A stretch of 14,633 bases of DNA from JAXDLH01 sp034666705 (GCA_034666705.1 JAXDLH010000302.1:1-14633); one strand, 5' to 3'. Counted from the first letter of the stretch, positions 1-6,352 are shown. A program made the numbers and translations. The notes: generated by a model from the sequence alone, not told the origin.

Positions 1-52
1 CTTCCTTCTGAGGCATATAGGCGGTGATTGCGGCAGTAAGGTACTCGAACAT
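1..52 (-). CDS. Partial N-terminus, probable second Flp-type pilin (runs off left edge)
   Basis: An ATG at 52-50 opens a frame reading MFEYLTAAITAYMPQKE up to the window edge. A GAAGGAG Shine-Dalgarno-like stretch lies just upstream (about 65-71), with a rather long gap to the ATG; an in-frame GTG at 64 is an alternative start. Only 17 codons are visible, so no domain can be assigned from sequence alone. It follows the Flp pilin on the same strand about 40 nt downstream. Its short N-terminus, ending in charged residues, resembles the cytoplasmic leader that precedes the G/A-QGMVEYA cleavage box of Flp pilins. That identification is an inference from position and leader style. Confidence 0.4.
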   Translation of the reverse strand, partial: MFEYLTAAITAYMPQKE

Positions 53-94
53 GAGATTGGTCACTCCTTCAATTACGTAGCGGATGATTTCGAA

Positions 95-271
95 TTAAAC
101 GCTGCTGGCGATGCCAGAGAACGACGACGAGACCTTCGGTCCGAGAATGACGAGCCCGGCAATAGCGACGATCGCGACGAGTACCAGAATAAGGCCGTAT
201 TCCACCATTCCCTGGGCTACTTGGCGCTCGGCATCAGCGAGACGGTTTTGGACGCGCGCGAGGTATCTCAT
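95..271 (-). CDS. Flp/Fap-type pilin (prepilin), 58 aa
   Basis: A small type IVb (Flp/tad) prepilin, secreted through the inner membrane and assembled into a thin adhesive pilus after cleavage by a prepilin peptidase. From the ATG at 271 it has a basic leader of about 19 residues, the box QGMVEYG (20-26), a hydrophobic helix (about 27-44) and a short Ser-rich tail. The Glu at residue 24 is the +5 Glu of Flp pilins if cleavage falls before Gln20. The -1 residue is then Ala19, whereas Gly is usual. The frame is open further upstream to a GTG at 385, but those 38 extra residues are Arg/Pro/Ala-rich and unlike any pilin leader, so the shorter start is preferred. The SD at 271 is weak (GGCGGAA). 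It lies downstream of a LuxR-type regulator and is preceded by a possibly structured leader. Confidence 0.85.
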   Translation of the reverse strand: MRYLARVQNRLADAERQVAQGMVEYGLILVLVAIVAIAGLVILGPKVSSSFSGIASSV

Positions 272-277
272 ATCGGT

Positions 278-352
278 TTCCGCCAACCTCGCTGTCGCCT
301 CGGGTCGGGCAACCGCCCTTGCGCCCTGGCTTCCAGGTGGCGGCTGGCGGCT
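278..352 (-). promoter_or_regulatory. Candidate structured 5' leader of the pilin gene (three-way junction)
   Basis: On the minus strand CCGCCAGCC (350-342) can pair with GGTTGGCGG (288-280), a 9-bp closing helix with one G-U pair. It encloses two hairpins: CCTGG-AAG-CCAGG (337-325) and GGGC-GGTT-GCCC (318-307). The result is a three-helix junction ending 8 nt before the pilin ATG, with the weak GGCGG SD-like sequence held in the closing stem. The layout and the GCGCAAGGGC segment recall c-di-GMP-I (GEMM) riboswitches, but the conserved GEMM core (GACGCAAAGCC, GGCAAACC) is not matched, so class membership is not claimed. GC-rich DNA can fold by chance. Confidence 0.35.
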
Positions 353-359
353 TTTCCTC

Positions 360-371
360 TCACCTCCTTTC
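360..371 (-). promoter_or_regulatory. Orphan full-length Shine-Dalgarno (GAAAGGAGGTGA)
   Basis: On the minus strand the 12-mer GAAAGGAGGTGA is a perfect complement of the 3' end of bacterial 16S rRNA (anti-SD CCTCC plus flanks). No ATG, GTG or TTG lies at normal spacing downstream. The only GTG (363-361) is inside the SD itself. The next plausible start is the pilin ATG 88 nt away, beyond the candidate folded leader. Confidence 0.5.
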
Positions 372-395
372 CTTAGCACGCTCACTTGCTGCTGG

Positions 396-410
396 GGTAG
401 CCACGCTACC
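396..410 (-). repeat. Perfect 6-bp hairpin upstream of the pilin leader
   Basis: GGTAGC-GTG-GCTACC forms a perfect inverted repeat between the end of the regulator gene and the pilin leader. It has no T-run after it, so it is not a convincing intrinsic terminator. It could be a small operator or an RNA stem. A TATATT at 436-431 (minus strand) upstream could be a -10, but no -35 matches at the right spacing. Confidence 0.4.
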
Positions 411-474
411 GTTGCTGGTTCGCGTGCCGAAATATACTCCCTCGCGACCGCAAGCGGGGAATAGGAAAAAAGTA

Positions 475-1170
475 CTAACTGGTCTCCATCGAGATCCAGC
501 CTTGCCGGAGCGAGAAGACGACGGCCTCCGTGCGGTCATTGACGGCCAACTTCTTCAAAATTGACGTGATGTGATTTTTGACCGTCTGGTCGCTGATCGT
601 CAGTACTCGGGCGATTTGCTTATTGCTGTTTCCACGGCAGATCAAATCCAGCACCTCGATCTCCCGCGGCGATAACGGGGCGAAGAGGGGCTGCATCTCC
701 TGTGGCGTCTCGTCGTTCAAAGCGGTGAACTTGGACAACACGCGCGAGGCGATGGCTGGGCGATCCAGCGTCTCGTCGATGACGTGCTCGCCGCGTGCAG
801 CCCGCCGGACCACATCCAGCAGCTCCGCCTCTCCTGCCGTTCTGGAGACGATCGCAGATGCGCCCGTCTTCACCGCCTGGAAGACTGCATCCGCATCATC
901 CTCACCGCCGAGCAGCACGACCGCTAGGTTCGGTGCCCGGAGCCGCACTCGGCGGGTGAGCTCGAAGCCGGTCATATCCGGCAGGCTGACCTCGGCGATC
1001 AGTACCTCTGGATTCGCGACGGAAATGAGACCAACCGCCTCGCCGCCATCGCTCGCCTCGCCCGCGACCTCCAGGTCTGGCTCGCTCGTGCACAGCGTCC
1101 GGATGCCGCGGCGCAGCAGCGGATGAGGTCCGGCGATCACGATGCGGGTACGTGCGGCTGATTCGTCCAT
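475..1170 (-). CDS. LuxR/NarL-family regulator with degenerate (pseudo-)receiver domain
   Basis: A 231-residue transcription regulator: receiver-like domain at about 8-125 and an intact LuxR/GerE helix-turn-helix at about 165-225 (LSPREIEVLDLICRG, then NKQIA and TVKNHITSILKKL). In active receivers an acidic pair near the N-terminus and a central Asp bind Mg2+ and take the phosphate. Here the pair is Gly14-Pro15 (RIVIAGPHPLLRRG), the acceptor position is Glu60 (IAEVSLPDMTG), the switch Thr is replaced by Gly at about 88, and the conserved Lys is Arg110. It therefore probably works without phosphorylation or responds to another signal. The ATG at 1170 is chosen because a well-spaced promoter lies at 1196-1224; the frame is open to a TTG at 1224, inside that promoter's -35. 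It is upstream of, and co-oriented with, the Flp pilin, so it may control pilus genes (inferred). Confidence 0.88.
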   Translation of the reverse strand: MDESAARTRIVIAGPHPLLRRGIRTLCTSEPDLEVAGEASDGGEAVGLISVANPEVLIAEVSLPDMTGFELTRRVRLRAPNLAVVLLGGEDDADAVFQAVKTGASAIVSRTAGEAELLDVVRRAARGEHVIDETLDRPAIASRVLSKFTALNDETPQEMQPLFAPLSPREIEVLDLICRGNSNKQIARVLTISDQTVKNHITSILKKLAVNDRTEAVVFSLRQGWISMETS

Positions 1171-1195
1171 TGTCCATCTCGTTTGCGAGTGTCCC

Positions 1196-1224
1196 AGTAT
1201 AGGGAGCATCTCCCACGCGGACAA
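1196..1224 (-). promoter_or_regulatory. Sigma70-type promoter for the LuxR-type regulator
   Basis: Minus strand: -35 TTGTCC (1224-1219, 4/6 match), 17-bp spacer, -10 TATACT (1201-1196, 5/6 match). Transcription would start near 1189, giving a 5' UTR of about 19 nt before the ATG at 1170. A GGGAG-ATG-CTCCC inverted repeat lies between the two boxes. Confidence 0.55.
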
Positions 1225-1249
1225 CGCCGCTGCTGCGCCACCGGGGCCA

Positions 1250-1258
1250 TGTTAGAAT
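1250..1258 (+). promoter_or_regulatory. Extended -10 promoter of the his-tyrS operon
   Basis: TGTTAGAAT contains TAGAAT, a 5/6 match to TATAAT, with the TGn extension directly in front of it. No good -35 is present 16-18 bp upstream, which is usual for extended -10 promoters. Transcription would start near 1264-1266, leaving about 33 nt before the GTG at 1298. Confidence 0.45.
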
Positions 1259-1260
1259 CC

Positions 1261-1278
1261 CCTGGCCCCCGTGCCAGG
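1261..1278 (+). promoter_or_regulatory. Inverted repeat at the his operon start site (operator or RNA stem)
   Basis: CCTGGC-N6-GCCAGG is a perfect 6-bp inverted repeat centred on the predicted transcription start, a typical place for a repressor operator. As RNA it would compete with the hairpin at 1268-1286, because both use 1273-1274. It is too short to name a regulator. Confidence 0.4.
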
Positions 1279-1286
1279 TGCACGGG
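1268..1286 (+). promoter_or_regulatory. Hairpin just upstream of the his operon ribosome binding site
   Basis: CCCGTGC (1268-1274) pairs perfectly with GCACGGG (1280-1286) around the loop CAGGT. It ends one base before the AGGGAG Shine-Dalgarno (1288-1293). With transcription starting near 1265 it would sit at the very 5' end of the mRNA. It could stabilise the message or modulate ribosome access. No T-run follows it, so it is not a classical attenuator terminator. Confidence 0.4.
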
Positions 1287-1297
1287 CAGGGAGTAGT

Positions 1298-2857
1298 GTG
1301 CCTGTGGAATCGCCCGAAATCCAGCGAATTCGCGGCACCAACGACGTGCTGGCCCCGCTCTCGACGGCATATCAGGAGCTCGCATCGCGATGGCGACAGC
1401 AGTTCGGTCTCTATGGATACGAGCTCATCGACACGCCCGTGTTGGAGCCGACCGATCTCTTCCTCCGCAAGTCAGGCGAGGAGGTCGCTGCCCGCACCTA
1501 TGCATTTACCCATTGGAACCGCGACATCTGCTTGCGGCCTGAATTCACCGCGTCGGTGATCCGCGCCTACGTGAATCATTTACAGGATCGGCCGTTGCCG
1601 GTGCGGCTGCAGTACGGCGGCCCGACCTTTCGCTATGAGAAGCCGCAGCGTGGTCGGGATCGGCAGTTCACCGAGGTTGGCGTCGAGTGCATTGGCGCCG
1701 ACGGGCCGGCCGCCGATGCCGAGGTGCTGGCAGTGGCGCGGAACGGCCTCGAGGCTGTGGGGCTGCACAACGCTCGCTACGTCGTGGGGCACCTGGGTGC
1801 GGTATTGCAGCTCCTGGGCCAGCTCGGCATGGAGCCGCGCGCCCAATCGCTCGTGCTGGGCGTCATGGAGCACCTCTCACGCGCCCCGGGCGAGACGGAG
1901 CGCGTGGTGGAGCGGCTCGCAGCGATGCTCGGGGCGGGCGAGGAAGGAGAGGATGGGTCGCGCGACGGCGATCCTCTCGGCGAGCTTGTACGCTCCTTTG
2001 GACACGACGGCGCCGCCCGCATCGCCAGCAATCTGCTGGAGCGCGCCAGCCTCAGCCTGGATGGCGGCGTGCGTTCTCCTGAAGAGATCGTCGAACGATT
2101 ACTCGCGAAAACGAGCCGGACCGACCCAACTCCCGCGCTGGCCCGCGCGGTGGAGTTCATTGGCCAACTCCGCGAGGCAGCCGGGCCGCCTGCCACCGCG
2201 TTGCCGGCGCTGCGGCGCGTGCTCGCCGCGCACGGTCTGAGCGACGGTCCGGTCCACGAGGTCGAGCAGGCGCTCGCGCACTTCGCCGCCTATTCTGACG
2301 AACCCGCCGCGGTCGAGGTGGACCTCTCGCTGGCCCGGGGCCTTCGTTACTACACCGGACTCGTCTTCGAGGTTTACGACGTCGAGGGGAATCAGATCGC
2401 GGGTGGCGGCCGCTATGACGATCTAGTGCGCGCGCTCGGCGGTCGAGTCAGTGTCCCCGCCTGCGGCTTCTCGTACGGGCTCGAACGGGTGATCGCCGCA
2501 CTGCGGCGCAATCAGATCGAGCCCGCGGCGCGCCAGCCGGCCTCCGACGTCCTCGTGGTCCCGATGGAGTCGGCTGATTACGACCTTGCCGCCCACGCCG
2601 CCTCCGCCCTCCGCACGGCTGGCATCTCGGTCGAGATGGACGTGCGATTTCGCGGGTTGAAGGCGAATCTGCGGCACGCGGACCACCAGTTGATCCCTAT
2701 GGTGCTGATCGTCGGCGAGCGGGAGCGCGAAGCGGGCCTCCTTGGCCTGCGGGACATGTATGCGCGCGACGAGACGCGGATTCCACCGGCCGAGATCGTG
2801 CCCGCCGTACGAGCCCGCCTCGACCGCGTGTCCATGGAGGCCGCCGGTGCTCGATAG
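1298..2857 (+). CDS. Histidyl-tRNA synthetase-like protein heading the his operon (HisZ/HisS family)
   Basis: A 519-residue class II aminoacyl-tRNA synthetase-like protein. Numbered from the GTG at 1298: LRPEFT (79-84), motif 2 FRYEKPQRGRDRQF (111-124), GVECIG (128-133), HisA-type motif LARGLRYYTG (346-355), motif 3 GFSYGLERV (390-398) and a HisRS-type anticodon-binding domain (about 416-511). Pocket residues Glu130 and Arg348 are kept. Three positions differ from HisRS: Phe for Gly in RPEGT, Glu126 for the usual Gln, and Arg351 for Asp in GLDYY. The segment between motif 2 and the HisA motif is about 190 residues, roughly twice the usual size, and has an acidic linker. Operon position and RPEFT favour a HisZ-type role; the anticodon domain and the long-form HisG next door favour HisS or a paralogue. 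AGGGAG at 1288-1293 supports GTG 1298 or 1304 over the GTG at 1271. Confidence 0.85.
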   Translation: MPVESPEIQRIRGTNDVLAPLSTAYQELASRWRQQFGLYGYELIDTPVLEPTDLFLRKSGEEVAARTYAFTHWNRDICLRPEFTASVIRAYVNHLQDRPLPVRLQYGGPTFRYEKPQRGRDRQFTEVGVECIGADGPAADAEVLAVARNGLEAVGLHNARYVVGHLGAVLQLLGQLGMEPRAQSLVLGVMEHLSRAPGETERVVERLAAMLGAGEEGEDGSRDGDPLGELVRSFGHDGAARIASNLLERASLSLDGGVRSPEEIVERLLAKTSRTDPTPALARAVEFIGQLREAAGPPATALPALRRVLAAHGLSDGPVHEVEQALAHFAAYSDEPAAVEVDLSLARGLRYYTGLVFEVYDVEGNQIAGGGRYDDLVRALGGRVSVPACGFSYGLERVIAALRRNQIEPAARQPASDVLVVPMESADYDLAAHAASALRTAGISVEMDVRFRGLKANLRHADHQLIPMVLIVGEREREAGLLGLRDMYARDETRIPPAEIVPAVRARLDRVSMEAAGAR

Positions 2858-2866
2858 AAGCGCGCC

Positions 2867-3895
2867 GTGACCGAGACGCTCCGCATTGCGCTGCCGAGCA
2901 AGGGCATGGAGGATGACTCTCTCGCCTTCCTCCGCGCCTGTGGGCTGACGGTCAAGCGGTCCAATCCTCGGCAATACCGCGCCCGCATCTCCGCCCTCGA
3001 AGAGGTCGAGGTCACGTTTCAGCGTGCCGGCGATATCTTCTCCAAGGTAGATGAGGGCAGCGTGGACCTCGGCATCACCGGCTACGACGTGGTGGCGGAG
3101 TTTCGCCGCGAAGATGATGCGATCGTCGTGTTGATGCCGCAACTGGGCTACGGCCAGTGCTCGCTCGTCCTCGGCGTACCGGATGGCTGGATCGACGTGA
3201 CCTCTATCTATGACCTTTCCGATGTCGCCATCCGCCAACGCGCCAAGGGCCGCGAGCTCCGCATTGCCACCAAATACCCGAACCTTGCGCGCCAGTTCCT
3301 CTACGACCACGGCGTCAACTACTTCACCTTCGTCGAGGGCAGCGGGGCCATGGAGGCGTCGCCGGCGCTTGGCTCTGCCGATCTGATTGCCGACATTACT
3401 TCTTCGGGTGTGACCCTTCGCGAGAATCATTTGAAGACCATCGCGGGCGGCACCATTCTCCCCTCCGAGGCGTGCCTGATTGGCAACCGCGCCGCCCTCA
3501 GTGGCAACGCGAGCAAGCTCGAGCGCGCGCGTAAGATCCTCGAGGCGATGGAGGCGTACCTGCGTGCACGCTCCTATCTCTCGCTCACGGCGAATGTTCA
3601 AGGCGGCACACCCGAGAGCGTCGCTCGGCAGGTGGCGCTGCACGGCGACGTCGCCGGCTTGCGCGGCCCGACCATCGCTCGCGTATACCCGAAGAGCCCG
3701 GATGATGATTCTGACTGGTATGCGGTGACGGTCATCGTCACCCGCGAGCGGCTGCAGGATGCCGTAGATGCGCTGCGGCGCGCCGGTGCCGCGGATGCGA
3801 CCGCGATCCCACTCGCCTATATGTTCGAGAGCCGAGCGTGGAGCTACGAGGCACTGCTTCGCACCCTCGAGGAGCCGGTGGGGAGCCACCGGTGA
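2867..3895 (+). CDS. hisG: ATP phosphoribosyltransferase, long form (HisG)
   Basis: Catalyses the first step of histidine synthesis, joining ATP and PRPP to give phosphoribosyl-ATP. The 342 residues show LRIALPSKG at the N-terminus (5-13), DLGITGYDVV (67-76), LRIATKYPNLARQF (131-144), the PRPP-binding region EGSGAMEASPALG (157-169) and the following SSGVTLREN (179-187). Residues about 236-322 form the C-terminal regulatory domain of long-form HisG, ending near LAYMFES, so feedback inhibition by histidine is expected. The short, HisZ-dependent form is only about 210 residues. It is somewhat longer than the roughly 300-residue E. coli enzyme, with an extra tail after 322. The GTG start is 9 nt after the HisRS-like stop with only a weak SD, suggesting translational coupling. 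Its stop overlaps the hisD start (GTGA). Confidence 0.96.
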   Translation: MTETLRIALPSKGMEDDSLAFLRACGLTVKRSNPRQYRARISALEEVEVTFQRAGDIFSKVDEGSVDLGITGYDVVAEFRREDDAIVVLMPQLGYGQCSLVLGVPDGWIDVTSIYDLSDVAIRQRAKGRELRIATKYPNLARQFLYDHGVNYFTFVEGSGAMEASPALGSADLIADITSSGVTLRENHLKTIAGGTILPSEACLIGNRAALSGNASKLERARKILEAMEAYLRARSYLSLTANVQGGTPESVARQVALHGDVAGLRGPTIARVYPKSPDDDSDWYAVTVIVTRERLQDAVDALRRAGAADATAIPLAYMFESRAWSYEALLRTLEEPVGSHR

Positions 3896-5238
3896 GCGTG
3901 ATTCGCGTCTTCGAGAACCTGGACGAAGCGCGCCACGAGGTTCTCGGCAAGCGCACAGCCGAGTCCTTCGAGCTGCCCGCCGCGGTGCGCGAGGGGATTC
4001 GCGCCCACTTCGGCGAGGAGCTCAGTGCCCAGCAGGTCGTCGATCGCATCATGGCCGACGTGCGCGCCGAAGGCGACGCTGCGGTGCGACGCTACACCCG
4101 GGCGTTTGATGGAGTGGAGCTGGAGGATTACGCCGTAGCCGGGCACGAGATCGACGCCGCGCTCGAGTCGCTCGATCCCGAGATGCGCTGGGCGCTGGAG
4201 CAGGCAGCCGAGCGGGTTCGCGCCTTCCACGAGCGCTCGCGGCGCAACTCCTGGCTCGACCATGCGGACGGCGGTGCGCTCGGCCAGCTCATTGTGCCAA
4301 TTGAGCGGGTGGGCGTATACGCGCCGGGCGGCAGGGCGGCGTATCCGAGCACCGTGATCATGGCCGCGGTGCCCGCCCGGGTGGCCGGGGTACGCGAGGT
4401 GATTTTGACGACGCCTGCCGGCCGCGATGGGCAGCTCAACTCTGCCGTGCTGGCCGCCGCGCGGATCGCCGGCGTCGATCGCGTGTATCGTGTCGGGGGC
4501 GCGCAGGCAATCGCGGCCCTCGCGTTCGGCACTGAATCGATTCCGAAAGTCGACAAGATCGTGGGGCCCGGCAACATCTTCGTCGTGCTCGCCAAGCAGG
4601 CGGTGGCGGGGCTCGTGGGGATCGACGGCCTACCCGGTCCAACCGAGACGGTCGTAGTGGCCGACGAGAGCGCCAACCCAGTATGGATCGCCGCCGACAT
4701 GCTCGCGCAGGCCGAGCACGATCCACTGGCGCAGTCGATCCTGGTCTGCACCGACCGCCGCATTGCGGACCGGGTGGTCGTGGAGCTCGAGCGGCAGCTC
4801 GCCGTGCAACCACGCGAGGCCGTGATGCGGCAGTCATTCGGGACGCGTGGAGCTATCGTCGTCGCGGACTCGGTGGACGAGGCGATCCAGTTCGCAAACG
4901 AGCATGCCCCCGAGCATATGTGTCTATCCATTCAGGACGCGTGGTCGCACCTCGGCAAGATTCGCAACGCCGGTGGGGTGTTCATCGGTGAGGGCTCCAT
5001 CGAGGCGATCGGCGATTACACCGCCGGACCGAGCCACATCATGCCAACGGGCGGCACGGCGCGCTTTGCCTCGCCCCTCAATCTGGACGATTTCATCAAA
5101 GTCATCTCGATCTTCTCGTTCGGCCCCGACCAGCTCCGTACGCTCGGCGAGCCAGCCATCGCGCTCGCGCGCGGCGAGGGATTGCTGGCCCATGCGGCTG
5201 CGATCGAGGCCCGACTCCAGGCCGATGGCGAGCGCTGA
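3892..5238 (+). CDS. hisD: Histidinol dehydrogenase (HisD)
   Basis: Zinc enzyme that oxidises L-histidinol to L-histidine in two NAD-dependent steps, the last of the pathway. The 448 residues carry the family's full set: VYAPGGRAAYPSTV (142-155), IVGPGN (223-228), the Zn ligands Gln273 and His276 in LAQAEHD, the catalytic pair Glu341-His342 in APEHM, Zn ligand Asp375 in IGDYTAGPSH and Zn ligand His434 in EGLLAHA. Length agrees with the E. coli enzyme (about 434). The GTG at 3892 overlaps the hisG stop by 4 nt (GTGA), a classic coupling arrangement; a second in-frame GTG at 3898 is possible. The 3' end overlaps the hisC start by 14 nt. Nothing in it looks damaged. Confidence 0.97.
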   Translation: MSVIRVFENLDEARHEVLGKRTAESFELPAAVREGIRAHFGEELSAQQVVDRIMADVRAEGDAAVRRYTRAFDGVELEDYAVAGHEIDAALESLDPEMRWALEQAAERVRAFHERSRRNSWLDHADGGALGQLIVPIERVGVYAPGGRAAYPSTVIMAAVPARVAGVREVILTTPAGRDGQLNSAVLAAARIAGVDRVYRVGGAQAIAALAFGTESIPKVDKIVGPGNIFVVLAKQAVAGLVGIDGLPGPTETVVVADESANPVWIAADMLAQAEHDPLAQSILVCTDRRIADRVVVELERQLAVQPREAVMRQSFGTRGAIVVADSVDEAIQFANEHAPEHMCLSIQDAWSHLGKIRNAGGVFIGEGSIEAIGDYTAGPSHIMPTGGTARFASPLNLDDFIKVISIFSFGPDQLRTLGEPAIALARGEGLLAHAAAIEARLQADGER

Positions 5239-6352
5239 GCAGCCGGAGCGACCGCTGGTCGTACCCGTGCGAGCTGCGGTCGCCCGAATGGCGCCCTACG
5301 CTGCGCCGGAGGATCCGTCGGTCGTCGCCGCACGGGCGGAGATCCCACCGGACCAGGTGATCAAGCTCGACGCGAACGAGAACCCTTATGGCCCGTCACC
5401 AGAGATCCCCGAGACGCTCGCGGGCCTCGAGGTATTTAATCGCTACCCCGATCCCGAGCAGAAGGCGCTTCGACCGCCGGTCGCGGCGTATGCCGGCGTC
5501 GACCCGGACAGCGTGCTGCTCGGCAATGGCTCGGACGAGCTGATCGATCTGCTCTGCCGAATATATCTCGAGCCGGGCGACGAGATCGTTGACTGCACGC
5601 CGACCTTCGGCATGTACACGTTTTCTGCAGACCTCTGTGGTGGTCGGCGTATCGAAGTGCCCCGCACGCCCGATTGGCAGGTCGACGTGCCGGCGATCTA
5701 CGCCGCATTGACCTCACGGACCAAGCTGATCTTTGTCACGGCGCCGAACAATCCGACGGGCAACGATCTCGACGAGACAGCGGCGCGCGCCCTGGCGGCG
5801 ACTGGCCGGATCGTGGTGATCGACGAGGCGTACGTCGAATTCGCCGGTCGCCCGTCGTTCGCGCGGCTTGTGGCGGAATATCCCAACGTGGTCGTGCTGC
5901 GAACATTCAGCAAGTGGGCAGGGCTCGCCGGTCTCCGCGTCGGCTATGGCATCTTCCCACCAGGGATCATCGAGCACCTGTGGAAGGTGAAGCCGCCGTT
6001 CAATGTAAATGTCGCCGCTGAGGCGGCCGTGCTGGCGACGCTCCACGACCAGCCCCGCTTGCAGGTGCGCGTCGCGCAGCTCATCGCGGAGCGCGCGCGA
6101 ATGCACGCGGCGCTCAGCGCGGTGTCGCGGCTGAAGGTATGGCCGTCGGTGGCGAACTATCTGTTGGTGCAAACCGACGAGCCGACCTCGGACCGCTTGA
6201 AGGATCGGCTGGCAGTACACGGCGTCGCGGTCCGCACATACGCACATCCCCGGCTGCGCAACGCGGTGCGGATTAGCGTGGGGCTGCCTGCCCACACCGA
6301 TGCGGTCGTGACTGCGGCCACGGAGTGGGCGAGGGGCGAGGAGGGAGCCTGA
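5225..6352 (+). CDS. hisC: Histidinol-phosphate aminotransferase (HisC)
   Basis: PLP enzyme transferring an amino group from glutamate to imidazole-acetol phosphate to give histidinol phosphate. The 375 residues show the fold-type I aminotransferase signature: KLDANENPYGPS (47-58), GNGSDELIDLL (100-110), APNNPTGN (173-180), the cofactor-binding VIDEAYVEF (198-206), the PLP lysine Lys230 in RTFSKWAGLAGLRVGYG, and a C-terminal RISVG. The start is the ATG at 5225, inside the last codons of hisD (14-nt overlap), with no clear SD; an in-frame ATG at 5288 would drop 21 residues but still leave the core. Overlap suggests reinitiation after hisD. hisB follows one nucleotide after its stop. Some HisC enzymes also accept aromatic substrates; this cannot be read from the sequence. 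Confidence 0.95.
   Translation: MASAEQPERPLVVPVRAAVARMAPYAAPEDPSVVAARAEIPPDQVIKLDANENPYGPSPEIPETLAGLEVFNRYPDPEQKALRPPVAAYAGVDPDSVLLGNGSDELIDLLCRIYLEPGDEIVDCTPTFGMYTFSADLCGGRRIEVPRTPDWQVDVPAIYAALTSRTKLIFVTAPNNPTGNDLDETAARALAATGRIVVIDEAYVEFAGRPSFARLVAEYPNVVVLRTFSKWAGLAGLRVGYGIFPPGIIEHLWKVKPPFNVNVAAEAAVLATLHDQPRLQVRVAQLIAERARMHAALSAVSRLKVWPSVANYLLVQTDEPTSDRLKDRLAVHGVAVRTYAHPRLRNAVRISVGLPAHTDAVVTAATEWARGEEGA

Noticed and set aside
272..385. N-terminal extension of the pilin to a GTG at 385
   Set aside because: It would add 38 non-pilin-like residues, has no SD in front, and would put the 12-nt SD inside the coding region.
111..464. Plus-strand frame opposite the pilin and its leader
   Set aside because: The minus-strand pilin has a diagnostic motif; the plus frame has Arg/Ser/Thr-rich composition and no supporting signal.
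466..475. T-run on the minus strand just after the regulator stop as an intrinsic terminator
   Set aside because: No GC-rich hairpin precedes the T-run.
1171..1224. Longer start of the regulator at TTG 1224
   Set aside because: It begins within the -35 box of a well-formed promoter, and the extra 18 residues do not belong to a receiver domain.
2423..3889. Long minus-strand open frame of 488 codons antisense to hisG and the HisRS-like gene
   Set aside because: Low-complexity Arg/Ala/Gly/His-rich translation with no recognisable domain; it mirrors the codon bias of the strongly supported forward genes in GC-rich DNA.
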